Shown piece after piece: positions 35,019 to 44,463 of a DNA stretch of 64,000 nucleotides; within the stretch, counting starts at the first letter, position 1, and every line of letters starts with the position of its first letter. The stretch spans positions 1,674,001 to 1,738,000 of the forward strand of contig NZ_CP019431.1 in assembly GCF_009866765.1 (NCBI RefSeq), written 5' to 3'. The notes under the pieces were generated by a model that was not told the origin of the DNA, did not search any database, and saw only the letters and a list, made by a program, of their open reading frames with translations. This DNA is from Pseudomonas sp. S35. GTDB lineage: Bacteria; Pseudomonadota; Gammaproteobacteria; Pseudomonadales; Pseudomonadaceae. The position numbers were made by a program, and so were the translations under genes.

Positions 35019-36603
35019 TGTCGCGGGCCTCGGGCAGCATCTGCGGGTAATCGAGGGTGTAATGCAGGCCCCGGCTCTCCTTGCGTTCCATAGCCGAGCG
35101 GATCATCAGCTCCGCGACCTGGGCCAGGTTGCGCAATTCGATCAGGTCACGGCTGACTTTATAGTTACTGTAGAACTCGTCGATCTCATCCAGCAGCAAA
35201 CGCACCCGGTGTTGAGCGCGTTGCAGGCGCTTGTTGGTGCGCACGATCCCAACGTAGTCCCACATGAAGCGTCGCAGCTCGTCCCAGTTGTGGGCGATGA
35301 TCACGTCTTCGTCCGAGTCCGTTACCTGGCTGGCGTCCCAGCGGGGCAGGGCGGCCGGCACGGGGATGCGCGGCAGTTGGTCGAGAATGTCCGCGGCGGC
35401 CGAGCGGGCGTAGACGAAGCATTCGAGCAGCGAGTTGCTGGCCATACGGTTGGCGCCGTGCAGGCCGGTGAAGCTGGTTTCGCCAATCGCATACAAGCCG
35501 GGCACGTCTGTGCGTCCGTGCTGGTCGACCATTACGCCGCCGCAGGTGTAGTGCGCGGCCGGCACCACCGGGATCGGGCCTTTGGTGATGTCGATGTTGA
35601 ACGCCAGGCAGCGCTCGTAGACGGTGGGGAAGTGGGTCTTGATGAACGCTTCGGGCTTGTGGCTGATGTCCAGGTACACGCAGTCGATGCCCAGGCGCTT
35701 CATCTCGTGGTCGATGGCGCGGGCGACGATATCGCGTGGGGCCAACTCAGCGCGTGGGTCGAAGCGCTGCATGAAGCGTTCGCCGTTCGGCAGTTTCAGG
35801 TGTGCACCTTCACCGCGCAGGGCTTCGGTGATCAGGAAACTCTTGGCTTGCGGGTGATACAGGCAAGTGGGGTGGAACTGGTTGAATTCCAGGTTGGCCA
35901 CCCGGCAGCCGGAACGCCAAGCCATGGCGATACCGTCGCCGCAAGCCCCATCGGGGTTGCTGGTATAGAGGTAGACCTTGGCCGCACCGCCCGAGGCGAG
36001 AATGGTGAAGCGCGCGCCGTAGGTGTCGACTTCGCCGCTCGCGCGATTGAGCACGTAGGCGCCGAGGCAGCGCTCGCCATCCAGGCCCAGGCGTTTTTCG
36101 GTGATCAGGTCGACGGCGACGCGCTGCTCCAGCAATTCGATGTTGGGGCGTTGGCGGGCCTGGTCGAGCAGGGTCTTGAAGATCGCGGCACCGGTGGCGT
36201 CGGCGGCGTGGATGATGCGTCGGTGGCTGTGGCCGCCTTCGCGGGTCAGGTGGAATTCGAAGCCGCCGTCGTCGCTGCCTGCGTGTTCATCGCGGGTGAA
36301 GGGCACGCCCTGGTCGATCAGCCATTGGATCGCCTCGCGGCTGTGCTCGACGGTAAAGCGCACCGCGTCTTCGTCGCACAGGCCGCCACCGGCGTTAAGC
36401 GTGTCTTCGACGTGGGATTGCACCGTGTCAGTGTCATCCAGCACAGCGGCGACACCGCCCTGGGCCCAGAATGTGGAGCCGTTGGCCAGGTCGCCTTTGC
36501 TCAGGACCGCAATGCGCAGATGGCTTGGGAGGGTCAGCGCAAGGCTCAATCCGGCCGCGCCGCTGCCGATCACCAGGACATCGTGTTGAAACTGTTGGCT
36601 CAT
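34987..36603 (-). CDS. nadB: L-aspartate oxidase
   Basis: 538-aa flavoprotein that oxidises L-aspartate to iminoaspartate, the first step of de novo NAD synthesis. N-terminal FAD motif [15 protein letters not shown] (about 10-24), [16 protein letters not shown], and the capping-domain [20 protein letters not shown] region and [13 protein letters not shown] are all present. Length is as expected. Confidence 0.96.
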   Translation of the reverse strand: MSQQFQHDVLVIGSGAAGLSLALTLPSHLRIAVLSKGDLANGSTFWAQGGVAAVLDDTDTVQSHVEDTLNAGGGLCDEDAVRFTVEHSREAIQWLIDQGVPFTRDEHAGSDDGGFEFHLTREGGHSHRRIIHAADATGAAIFKTLLDQARQRPNIELLEQRVAVDLITEKRLGLDGERCLGAYVLNRASGEVDTYGARFTILASGGAAKVYLYTSNPDGACGDGIAMAWRSGCRVANLEFNQFHPTCLYHPQAKSFLITEALRGEGAHLKLPNGERFMQRFDPRAELAPRDIVARAIDHEMKRLGIDCVYLDISHKPEAFIKTHFPTVYERCLAFNIDITKGPIPVVPAAHYTCGGVMVDQHGRTDVPGLYAIGETSFTGLHGANRMASNSLLECFVYARSAAADILDQLPRIPVPAALPRWDASQVTDSDEDVIIAHNWDELRRFMWDYVGIVRTNKRLQRAQHRVRLLLDEIDEFYSNYKVSRDLIELRNLAQVAELMIRSAMERKESRGLHYTLDYPQMLPEARDTILVPTTYGG

Positions 36604-36786
36604 TTGAAGGATTCCGCAAAAAGCGATCCAAAGGGCAGGCGCAGACAGGACGCCTGGATCGGCGAATCAAAGGGTCACACGGGCTACTAGTATATAGAGG
36701 GGGGGAGCGGCACAATAGCCGGGCATTCGTGGCAATGTGAGATTACGGTGCACGGCTTGGGTAAAATCAGCCGGTTATTGAAGCGG

Positions 36787-36813
36787 GAACTTTTTGCATA
36801 AGCCCCGACTCAA
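36787..36813 (+). promoter_or_regulatory. AlgU-type promoter, distal
   Basis: GAACTT at 36,787-36,792, 16-17 bases, then TCAA at 36,810-36,813, resembling the AlgU/RpoE GAACTT-N16/17-TCtrA promoter pattern. Confidence 0.55.
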
Positions 36814-36980
36814 TAGCAGGTTGCCCGAAAGCTGGGAAAACGTTGAGTTTATTGGCCCGTCGGGAGCATTGGACGCGTCAGAAAACCGGCGACAAGATTA
36901 TTCGCGCAGCCGGCGTTGCCCGCGCTGCGTTTTTCGTGTGTGCCAAATCAGTGCATGCCGGAAACTTGCTTGGAGGGGGA

Positions 36981-37007
36981 GAACTTTTGCGAAAAGTCCG
37001 AGTCTAT
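36981..37007 (+). promoter_or_regulatory. AlgU-type promoter, proximal
   Basis: GAACTT at 36,981-36,986, a 16-base spacer, then TCTAT at 37,003-37,007, 60 bp before the algU start. This fits autoregulation of algU. Confidence 0.65.
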
Positions 37008-37066
37008 GTTTGCAAGCCTGATCGTTTAGTTATGCAAGCCTCCTTCAAGCACAACGAGGAGTGTTC

Positions 37067-37648
37067 ATGCTAACCCAGGAAGAGGATCAGCAGCTGGTCG
37101 AGCGCGTTCAACGCGGCGACAAGCGAGCATTTGATCTGCTAGTGCTGAAATACCAGCACAAAATTCTCGGGTTGATCGTGCGGTTTGTGCACGACACCCA
37201 TGAAGCGCAGGACGTTGCACAAGAGGCCTTTATCAAGGCTTACCGTGCACTGGGCAATTTCCGCGGTGACAGTGCGTTTTACACGTGGCTGTACCGCATC
37301 GCCATTAACACGGCGAAGAACTATCTGGTGTCTCGCGGACGCCGCCCACCGGATAGCGATGTAAGTTCAGAAGATGCAGAATTTTACGATGGTGATCACG
37401 GCCTCAAAGATCTCGAGTCGCCGGAGCGTGCATTGCTGCGCGACGAGATCGAGGGGACCGTCCATCGCACAATTCAGCAACTGCCAGAAGATTTGCGTAC
37501 GGCGTTAACTTTACGTGAATTCGATGGTCTGAGTTATGAAGACATTGCGAGCGTCATGCAATGTCCGGTGGGGACTGTAAGGTCACGGATTTTCCGGGCC
37601 CGGGAAGCCATCGATAAAGCCTTGCAACCGTTGTTGCAGGAAAACTAA
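37067..37648 (+). CDS. algU: RNA polymerase sigma factor AlgU (RpoE)
   Basis: 193-aa ECF sigma factor of envelope stress and alginate control. Recognised across its length: MLTQEEDQQLVERVQRGDKR, region 2 EAQDVAQEAFIKAYRAL, region 4 LREFDGLSYEDIASVMQCPV. It is held inactive by MucA at the membrane. ATG 37067 follows GAGGAG. Head of the operon algU-mucA-mucB-mucD. Confidence 0.97.
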   Translation: MLTQEEDQQLVERVQRGDKRAFDLLVLKYQHKILGLIVRFVHDTHEAQDVAQEAFIKAYRALGNFRGDSAFYTWLYRIAINTAKNYLVSRGRRPPDSDVSSEDAEFYDGDHGLKDLESPERALLRDEIEGTVHRTIQQLPEDLRTALTLREFDGLSYEDIASVMQCPVGTVRSRIFRAREAIDKALQPLLQEN

Positions 37649-37680
37649 AGACAGCGGCGACAGCCAAGAGAGGAACCGCC

Positions 37681-38268
37681 ATGAGTCGTGATGCCCTGCA
37701 GGAATCGCTGTCCGCAGTGATGGATAACGAAGCGGATGAACTGGAACTTCGTCGAGTGCTCAACGCATTTGATGATGCCGAAACCCGTGATACCTGGTCT
37801 CGTTACCAAGTCGCTCGGGCGGTGATGCACAAGGATCTTCTAATCCCTCGTCTGGATATTGCTGCGGCCGTTTCTGCTGCGCTGGCCGATGAAGCCGTTC
37901 CGGCAAAAGCTGCTCGTGGCCCTTGGCGTAGCCTGGGTCGCCTGGCTGTTGCTGCCTCGGTGACGGTTGCAGTGCTGGCCGGTGTTCGCCTGTACAACCA
38001 GGACGAAATCGCCGGTGCCGAACTGGCCCAGCAGACTCAGCAACCGGTCATGGCCGGTCCGCAAGTCAAAGGCCCGGCGGTACTGGCCGGCTACAAGGAA
38101 AGCTCTGACACCACCGGCCCTATGGCTAACGGTGTGTTGCAAGGGCAATCCGGCTGGCAGGACCAGCGTCTTCCAGGCTACCTGCGCCAACATGCACAGG
38201 AATCGGCCTTGAAAGGCACTGAAAGCGCTCTGCCATACGCTCGCGCTGCAAGCCTGGAAAACCGCTAA
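37681..38268 (+). CDS. mucA: Anti-sigma factor MucA
   Basis: 195-aa single-pass membrane protein (helix about 84-100). The cytoplasmic N-terminal domain MSRDALQESLSAVMDNEADE binds AlgU; the periplasmic part is bound by MucB and cut by AlgW when outer-membrane stress occurs. The frame is complete with no mucoid-type truncation: it ends ...YARAASLENR. Confidence 0.96.
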   Translation: MSRDALQESLSAVMDNEADELELRRVLNAFDDAETRDTWSRYQVARAVMHKDLLIPRLDIAAAVSAALADEAVPAKAARGPWRSLGRLAVAASVTVAVLAGVRLYNQDEIAGAELAQQTQQPVMAGPQVKGPAVLAGYKESSDTTGPMANGVLQGQSGWQDQRLPGYLRQHAQESALKGTESALPYARAASLENR

Positions 38269-38284
38269 TACGTTAAGGAGCCCT

Positions 38285-39247
38285 ATGCGCGCCATACCGC
38301 TCCTTACGCTTTTGCTCAGTGGTTGGTTTGCACTCCCCGCCCATGCCGATGAAGCCCAAGACTGGCTAACTCGACTTGGGCGTGCAGAGCAGCAGCAAAG
38401 TTTTCAAGGTACGTTTGTCTACGAACGTAATGGCAATTTTTCTACCCATGACATCTGGCATCGCGTCCAGAACGGTCAGGTCCGTGAGCGGCTCTTGCAG
38501 CTCGATGGTTCTGCCCAGGAAGTTGTGCGAGTAGATGGTCGGACCCAATGTGTCAGCGGTGCCCTTGTCGCAGGCCTTGGTAATTCGCGTGATGCACCTT
38601 CACGCGCACTTGATCCGCAAAAACTCAACCAATTCTACGAACTGGCCGTCATCGGCAAATCCCGCGTGGCCGGTCGTAATGCCGTTATTGTGTCGATCAC
38701 ACCGCGTGATCAATACCGCTATGGTTTTGAGCTGCACCTGGATCGTGACACCGCACTGCCACTGAAGTCCTTGCTGCTCAATGATCAAGGGCAGTTGCTG
38801 GAGCGCTTTCAGTTCACCCGCTTGGATACGTCCACCGCGCCCAATGATCGTGATTTGCAGCCCAGCAGTGAGTGCACGTCTATTGCCGTCGCCGACACCA
38901 AAGCGCCCGTTGTAGAGCCCACCGAGGCTTGGCACCTGGAGTGGTTGCCACCGGGTTTTCAGCTGGCCAGTACCAGTGCACGTAAAGACACCCATACCAA
39001 AGCCACGGTCGACAGCCTGATGTATGAAGATGGGCTGGCGCGCTTCTCCGTGTTTCTTGAGCCGATCAGCGATGTGAGCGTGACCGAGACGCGCACCCAA
39101 TTGGGCCCCACGGTTGCAGTGTCCCGTCGCTTGAATACAGTGGACGGCGAAATGATGGTGACGGTCGTTGGTGAGATCCCTATCGGCACCGCCGAGCGCA
39201 TCGCGCTGTCGGTGCGCGGTGAAAAAAAGGCCACCACTCAGCCGTGA
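38285..39247 (+). CDS. mucB: MucB (RseB-like) periplasmic regulator
   Basis: 320-aa periplasmic protein with signal peptide (cleavage after PAHA, near residue 21). MucB/RseB N-terminal LolA-like domain (QQQSFQGTFVYERNGNFSTH) and smaller C-terminal domain (WLPPGFQLAS). It shields MucA from proteolysis and senses displaced lipid. 16 bp after mucA. Confidence 0.95.
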   Translation: MRAIPLLTLLLSGWFALPAHADEAQDWLTRLGRAEQQQSFQGTFVYERNGNFSTHDIWHRVQNGQVRERLLQLDGSAQEVVRVDGRTQCVSGALVAGLGNSRDAPSRALDPQKLNQFYELAVIGKSRVAGRNAVIVSITPRDQYRYGFELHLDRDTALPLKSLLLNDQGQLLERFQFTRLDTSTAPNDRDLQPSSECTSIAVADTKAPVVEPTEAWHLEWLPPGFQLASTSARKDTHTKATVDSLMYEDGLARFSVFLEPISDVSVTETRTQLGPTVAVSRRLNTVDGEMMVTVVGEIPIGTAERIALSVRGEKKATTQP

Positions 39248-39481
39248 GTTGTTAATCCTATGTTCATCCAGATCTTTCACTGTGGGTCTATGCCAGGTTG
39301 GCTGCCGAGAGCATGAAATGTCTGGATCAGCATTTTCACTTGCAAAAATCCGCCATGTTTTTTATAGGTCAGGGCTTGTCGTCTCTGGCCTTGTTTTGTT
39401 CGCGGAACAAAAATGTCGGTCGAAGTTTTCGGCGTTTATTGAACCCTGTCGCTCAACCCTGCTCGTCGTAACGGGAGCTGT
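39248..39481. other. mucB-mucD gap; mucC is missing
   Basis: 234 bp with no credible gene. In P. aeruginosa mucC lies here. The interval instead contains a perfect hairpin (39,394-39,412) and a ribosome site GGGAG before mucD. Confidence 0.6.
39394..39412. repeat. Perfect palindrome TTTTGTTC-GCG-GAACAAAA
   Basis: Eight-base arms around a three-base loop in the mucB-mucD gap. No U-tract follows, so it may be a protein-binding site, an RNA-processing stem or a weak attenuator between mucB and mucD. Confidence 0.7.
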
Positions 39482-40921
39482 ATGTCGATACCACGTTTGA
39501 AATCCTACCTATCCATAGTCGCCGCGGTATTGGTGCTGGGCCAGGCCGTGACCGCACAAGCGGCCGATTTGCCTGACTTCACCCAGTTGGTTGAGCAAGC
39601 CTCGCCGGCAGTGGTGAACATCAGCACCACGCAGAAACTGCCGGATCGCAAAGTCTCGAACCAGCAGATGCCAGACCTGGAAGGCTTGCCGCCGATGCTG
39701 CGCGAATTCTTTGAGCGCGGTATGCCACAACCGCGCACGCCGCGTGGCGGTGGAGGCGGTCAGCGTGAGGCGCAGTCCCTGGGTTCGGGCTTCATCATTT
39801 CCCCTGATGGCTACATCCTCACCAACAACCACGTCATTGCCGACGCTGACGAGATTCTCGTGCGCCTGGCCGATCGCAGCGAACTGAAAGCCAAGCTGGT
39901 GGGCACTGATCCACGGTCCGACGTGGCATTGCTGAAGATCGAAGGCAAGGACCTGCCGGTACTGAAACTGGGCAAGTCCCAGGATCTGAAGGCCGGGCAG
40001 TGGGTCGTCGCCATCGGTTCGCCGTTTGGGTTTGACCACACCGTGACCCAGGGCATCGTCAGCGCCATTGGCCGCAGCCTGCCGAACGAAAACTACGTGC
40101 CGTTCATCCAGACCGACGTGCCGATCAACCCCGGCAACTCCGGTGGCCCGCTGTTCAACCTGGCGGGCGAAGTGGTGGGTATCAACTCGCAGATCTACAC
40201 CCGTTCCGGTGGCTTCATGGGCGTTTCGTTCGCGATCCCGATCGATGTGGCCATGGACGTTTCCAACCAGCTGAAAAGCGGTGGCAAGGTCAGTCGTGGT
40301 TGGTTGGGCGTCGTGATCCAGGAAGTCAACAAGGACCTTGCTGAGTCCTTCGGCCTCGACAAGCCGGCTGGTGCCCTGGTTGCGCAGATCCAGGACGGCG
40401 GCCCTGCAGCTAAAGGCGGGCTGCAAGTCGGCGACGTGATCCTGAGCATGAATAGCCAGCCGATCGTCATGTCGGCAGACCTGCCACATCTGGTGGGTGC
40501 GCTCAAGGCAGGCAGCAAGGCCAAGCTGGAAGTGATCCGTGATGGCAAGCGTCAGAACGTTGAGCTGACGGTGGGTGCCATCCCAGAGGAAGGCGCGACG
40601 CTGGATGCCCTGGGTAACACCAAGCCGGGTGCCGAGCGCAGCAGCAACCGCCTGGGCATCGCCGTGGTCGAGCTGACCGAAGAGCAGAAGAAGAGCTTCG
40701 ACCTCAAGGGCGGCGTAGTGATCAAGGAGGTGCAGGACGGCCCTGCAGCCTTGATCGGCCTGCAGCCGGGGGACGTGATCACCCACCTGAACAATCAGGC
40801 GATCGACACCACCAAGCAGTTCACCGACATCGCCAAGGCGTTGCCGAAGAATCGCTCTGTGTCGATGCGCGTGCTGCGTCAGGGCCGTGCCAGCTTCATC
40901 ACCTTCAAGCTGGCCGAGTAA
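39482..40921 (+). CDS. mucD: Periplasmic serine protease MucD (DegP-like)
   Basis: 479-aa HtrA-family protease/chaperone. Signal peptide to about residue 27 (TAQAADLPD), trypsin-like domain with the His in ILTNNHVIADADE, Asp in DPRSDVALLKI and Ser in INPGNSGGPLFN, then two PDZ domains (about 280-370 and 385-475). It removes misfolded envelope proteins and damps AlgU activity. Confidence 0.96.
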   Translation: MSIPRLKSYLSIVAAVLVLGQAVTAQAADLPDFTQLVEQASPAVVNISTTQKLPDRKVSNQQMPDLEGLPPMLREFFERGMPQPRTPRGGGGGQREAQSLGSGFIISPDGYILTNNHVIADADEILVRLADRSELKAKLVGTDPRSDVALLKIEGKDLPVLKLGKSQDLKAGQWVVAIGSPFGFDHTVTQGIVSAIGRSLPNENYVPFIQTDVPINPGNSGGPLFNLAGEVVGINSQIYTRSGGFMGVSFAIPIDVAMDVSNQLKSGGKVSRGWLGVVIQEVNKDLAESFGLDKPAGALVAQIQDGGPAAKGGLQVGDVILSMNSQPIVMSADLPHLVGALKAGSKAKLEVIRDGKRQNVELTVGAIPEEGATLDALGNTKPGAERSSNRLGIAVVELTEEQKKSFDLKGGVVIKEVQDGPAALIGLQPGDVITHLNNQAIDTTKQFTDIAKALPKNRSVSMRVLRQGRASFITFKLAE

Positions 40922-40935
40922 TCCGCTGAACCAAT

Positions 40936-40976
40936 AAAAAGCCCCGCCGTCGGTTAACGATGGCGGGGCTTTTTTG
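40936..40976. terminator. Bidirectional terminator
   Basis: AAAAAGCCCCGCC, 13-base loop, GGCGGGGCTTTTTT between the convergent mucD and metalloprotease genes. Confidence 0.9.
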
Positions 40977-40988
40977 TGGGTGATGGGT

Positions 40989-42422
40989 TTAGCCCATCAT
41001 TCCTTTTACCAGGCGTTCCTGTTCGATCAGCTCACGTTGGCGTGCGTCGATGCGTGACGACAACGGGAAGTTGCTACCCGCGCGGCGCTTGGCGAAGTCC
41101 AGTTGCTGAATCGCCTGCTGGAAGTCGCCCACCAAGGCAAAGTATTCAGCGCGTGCCTGGTGCAGGCCGATGATGTTGCCGGACAAACCGCGTGTCTCGG
41201 CGACTTGATACCACACGTCCGGATCGTCTGGGCGAGACTTGAGCAAGCCATCCAAGGCCTTTTCCGCGTCGGCAGTACGATTCTGTTTAAGCAGCAGGTC
41301 GACCCGGATCTGATTCAGCGGATAGTTGCCTGGGTACTGGGTCAGCATCCGATCCGTGCGTTGCTGGGCATCGGGCAGACGGCTGTTATCGATGTCCAGC
41401 TGGATCTGCGCCAGGTTGTAAGTGATGTCGTTGGGCGCCTTGGCCAGCAACGGTTGCAGGCTGTCCCGTGCCTGCTTGAACTGTGAAGCTTTGATCTGGG
41501 CGATGGCCAAGCCATAGCGCGCCACATCGTTTTTGGGGTTTTCATCCAGTTGCGCCTGGAAGCGCTTGGCGGCGAGTCCTGAAGTGTCCTCATATTGCAG
41601 CTGCACCCGTGCGCGAATCAGTTGGTAGCGCAGGCTGTCTTCCTTGCCGCCGGGCTTGGCTTGCTCGGCACGGTTACGGGTGTCGGCGATTCGCGACTCG
41701 GTGACCGGGTGCGTCAGCAGAAATTCCGGTGGCTTGGCGTCGAAGCGGTACTGGCGCCCGAGGCGCTCGAACATGGTCGGCATGGAACGTGGGTCGTAGC
41801 CGGCTTTTTCCAGGTTGACGATACCGATGCGGTCCGCCTCTTGTTCGTTCTGTCGGGAGAACCGCCGTTGTTCCTGGATCGCTGCGGCCTGAGTGCCGGC
41901 AATCGCAGCGATGCCCGCGTCACCCGCACCGGCGGCTGCCGCGATGATGCCGCCGAGCAGCGCGGCCATCATTGGGATCTGCATACGCTGTTGCGCTTCC
42001 ACGCCACGGGCGAAGTGGCGCTGGGACAAGTGAGCCAATTCGTGGGCCAGTACCGAGGCGTATTCGCCTTCGGTCTGGGCGTTGAGGAACAGGCCGCCGT
42101 TCACGCCGACGATACCGCCTGGCGCAGCAAAGGCGTTGAGTTGCGGGCTGTTGATCAGGATGAACTCCAGGCGTCGGTCATTCACCTGGCTGGTCTCTAC
42201 CAGCTTGTACACGCTGGTTTCGACGTAATCCTTGAGTTGCGGGTCGTTCAGTTGTGAAACCTGCCCGCGCAGGTAGGCCAGCCAGGCGCGGCCCAATTGG
42301 AATTCCTGTTGTGGCGAGACAATGGCAGAACTGGCGTCGCCAAGCGACGGCAGGTCGTCAGCGAAGCCCGGAGAGGCCAGCAGGCAAGCCAGCGTCAGCA
42401 GGGTAGGGCGCAAAAAAGTCAT
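40989..42422 (-). CDS. M48 metalloprotease with TPR repeats, BepA-like
   Basis: 477-aa periplasmic protease of the BepA/YfgC type that helps outer-membrane protein assembly and LptD quality control. Signal peptide (cleavage near PGFA, residue 21), zinc motif HELAHLSQRH with downstream NEQEADRIG, then TPR helices in the C-terminal third (about 310-470). Start and length fit the family. Confidence 0.92.
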   Translation of the reverse strand: MTFLRPTLLTLACLLASPGFADDLPSLGDASSAIVSPQQEFQLGRAWLAYLRGQVSQLNDPQLKDYVETSVYKLVETSQVNDRRLEFILINSPQLNAFAAPGGIVGVNGGLFLNAQTEGEYASVLAHELAHLSQRHFARGVEAQQRMQIPMMAALLGGIIAAAAGAGDAGIAAIAGTQAAAIQEQRRFSRQNEQEADRIGIVNLEKAGYDPRSMPTMFERLGRQYRFDAKPPEFLLTHPVTESRIADTRNRAEQAKPGGKEDSLRYQLIRARVQLQYEDTSGLAAKRFQAQLDENPKNDVARYGLAIAQIKASQFKQARDSLQPLLAKAPNDITYNLAQIQLDIDNSRLPDAQQRTDRMLTQYPGNYPLNQIRVDLLLKQNRTADAEKALDGLLKSRPDDPDVWYQVAETRGLSGNIIGLHQARAEYFALVGDFQQAIQQLDFAKRRAGSNFPLSSRIDARQRELIEQERLVKGMMG

Positions 42423-42515
42423 GCACAGAGCCTTTCGACAAAGAGCTTACTGTAGCCGGACACTGAGCTTCGGACCAGATATTCTAAGCACCCGAACGCT
42501 TGCCGGAGTAAAACC

Positions 42516-42755
42516 ATGACCGACGCTGTAGCCTTTGACGCCGAACTTGATGCCAGCGGCCTCAATTGCCCGTTGCCGTTGCTCAAGGCCAAGTTGGAAC
42601 TCAATCGATTAGCCAGTGGGGCCGTGCTCAAGGTGATCGCTACGGACGCAGGTTCCCAGCGTGACTTCCGCACGTTCGCCAAACTTGCTGGCCATGCCCT
42701 GTTGCACGAAGACGAGGTTGCCGGTGTGTATCGTTACTGGTTGCGCAAGGCCTGA
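42516..42755 (+). CDS. TusA/SirA-like sulfur-carrier protein
   Basis: 79-aa protein with the two-layer TusA fold and its catalytic-cysteine motif LNCPLPLLKAK (CPxP at about residues 17-20). Related proteins transfer persulfide sulfur to tRNA or other targets. Core tusA is usually elsewhere, so this could be a paralogue with its own acceptor. CGGAG precedes the start. Confidence 0.85.
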   Translation: MTDAVAFDAELDASGLNCPLPLLKAKLELNRLASGAVLKVIATDAGSQRDFRTFAKLAGHALLHEDEVAGVYRYWLRKA

Positions 42756-42790
42756 ACCGTTCGTTCGCCCCCACCATCCGAGGTTGATTG

Positions 42791-43860
42791 ATGTTCAAAG
42801 TGTTACGTGACTGGATCCAGCGCTACTTCTCTGACGAAGAAGCCGTGGTGCTGGCCGTCCTGCTGTTTCTGGCCTTTACGGCAGTCCTGACCTTGGGCGG
42901 TATGCTCGCGCCGGTATTGGCGGGGATGGTGCTGGCTTATCTGATGCAAGGCTTGGTCACTACCCTTGAGCGTTTGCGCTTGCCGGGCGCCGCCGCGGTG
43001 GGCTTGGTATTTGCCTTGTTCATGGGGTTGCTGGTGGTGTTTATCGTGGTGGTGTTGCCGCTGCTGTGGCACCAATTGATCACACTGTTCAACGAGCTGC
43101 CGGGCATGCTCGCCAAGTGGCAATCGCTGTTGCTGCTGCTGCCGGAGCGCTACCCACACTTGGTGTCGGATGAGCAGGTATTGCAGGCCATCGAGGTGGC
43201 GCGCGGCGAAATCGGAAAATTCGGGCAGTGGGCGCTGACGTTTTCCCTGTCCAGTCTGCCGCTGCTGGTCAACATCATGATCTACCTGGTGCTGGTGCCG
43301 ATCCTGGTGTTTTTCTTCCTCAAGGACCGCGCCATGATTGGCCGTTGGGTACGTGGCTACCTGCCGCGTGAGCGGGCGTTGATCACGCGGGTGGCCGAGG
43401 AGATGAACCGCCAGATCGCCAACTACATTCGCGGCAAGGTCATCGAGATCATTATCTGTGGCGGCGTGACCTACATCGCTTTTATTGCCCTGGACCTGAA
43501 TTACGCAGCCTGCTGGCATTGCTGGTCGGTATCTCAGTGGTGGTGCCCTATGTCGGCGCGGTGGTGGTGACGGTACCGGTGACACTGATTGCCTTGTTCC
43601 AGTGGGGCTGGAGTGACCAGTTCATCTACTTGATGGCGGTGTACGGGATCATCCAGACACTGGATGGCAACGTGCTGGTGCCGCTGCTGTTCTCGGAGGC
43701 GGTCAACCTGCACCCGGTGGCGATCATCTGCGCGGTGTTGTTGTTTGGCGGGTTATGGGGGTTCTGGGGAGTGTTCTTTGCGATTCCCCTGGCAACGCTG
43801 TTCAAGGCGGTGCTGGATGCGTGGCCACGGCAGGAGCCGGTGGTTGCGCCATTGTTGTAG
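42791..43860 (+). pseudogene. AI-2E/PerM-family permease, frameshifted
   Basis: A 356-codon permease with about eight helices, split by a frameshift. The first frame (to a stop at 43,570) reads normally up to [13 protein letters not shown], then turns to [11 protein letters not shown]; the neighbouring frame continues the protein as [17 protein letters not shown] to 43,860. One missing base near 43,509-43,512 in GCAGCCTGCTGG (expected GCAGCCCTGCTGG) explains it. Either a recent inactivation or a sequencing error at a C run. The family includes AI-2 exporter-like and cation/proton antiporter proteins. Confidence 0.85.
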
Positions 43861-43966
43861 TGAGCGGGCTTGCCCCGCGCTGGGCTGCGGAGCAGCCCTA
43901 AAAAGGCCGCCGCATTTTTTCAGGAAGGCCGCATTGGCAGGTTTCAGGGGCAAGCCCGCTCACTAC
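43857..43966. repeat. Long intergenic inverted repeat with internal hairpin
   Basis: The 20-base arm starting at 43,857 (key bases GAGCGGGCTTGCCCC) is repeated exactly in inverse at 43,947-43,966; inside lies GGGCTGC-GGA-GCAGCCC (43,882-43,898). The left arm covers the stop codon of the permease. It can serve as a terminator for both converging genes. Confidence 0.8.
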
Positions 43967-43979
43967 AAGGGTCAGCGTT

Positions 43980-44453
43980 TCAGGCTTTGCTCAACGCCTG
44001 CGCAGCCGCCAGAACGGCATCCACGTGGCCCGGCACTTTCACCCCACGCCATTCCTGGCGCAGCACGCCATCCTTGTCGATCAGGAAAGTGCTGCGATCC
44101 ACGCCCAGGTATTCCTTGCCGTACAGCTTCTTCAACTTGATCACATCAAACAGCTGGCAAACCGCCTCGTCCTTGTCGCTGATCAGCTCGAAGGGGAACG
44201 CCTGCTTGCCTTTGAAGTTCTCGTGGGACTTCACGCTGTCACGCGACACGCCAAACACTTCGGTGTTGGCCGCCTTGAACGCCGCGTACTGGTCGCGAAA
44301 GCCCTGGCCTTCGGTTGTGCAGCCGGGGGTGCTGTCCTTCGGGTAGAAATAGATCACCACTTGCTTGCCCTTGAGGGCGGCAAGGCTGAAGGTCTGCCCA
44401 CTGGTGGCCTGGGCTTCGAAGTCGGCTACGGGTTGGTCGATGACTACCGCCAT
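43980..44453 (-). CDS. bcp: Thioredoxin-dependent peroxiredoxin Bcp
   Basis: 157-aa peroxiredoxin that reduces hydroperoxides. The peroxidatic Cys lies in FYPKDSTPGCTTEGQGF (about residue 45). The resolving Cys of some Bcp proteins five residues later is replaced (CTTEGQ), so a 1-Cys or distant-resolving mechanism is likely. It follows gcvR by 10 bp on the same strand. Confidence 0.93.
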   Translation of the reverse strand: MAVVIDQPVADFEAQATSGQTFSLAALKGKQVVIYFYPKDSTPGCTTEGQGFRDQYAAFKAANTEVFGVSRDSVKSHENFKGKQAFPFELISDKDEAVCQLFDVIKLKKLYGKEYLGVDRSTFLIDKDGVLRQEWRGVKVPGHVDAVLAAAQALSKA

Positions 44454-44463
44454 GAATACTTCC

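Larger units (their letters stand above)
36604..37066. other. 463-bp intergenic region holding the algU promoters
   Basis: No gene is seen between divergent nadB and algU. Two AlgU-type promoters are visible (36,787 and 36,981, listed separately), together with the nadB promoter near its left end. Confidence 0.6.

Noticed and set aside
35062..36690. 542-codon open frame antisense to nadB
   Set aside because: nadB is certain from its motifs; the opposite frame is a codon-bias shadow rich in Val/Ala/Gly/Asp without domains.
39168..39500. A small frame in the mucB-mucD gap as mucC
   Set aside because: It overlaps mucB and mucD and lacks the cysteine-rich RseC/MucC N terminus.
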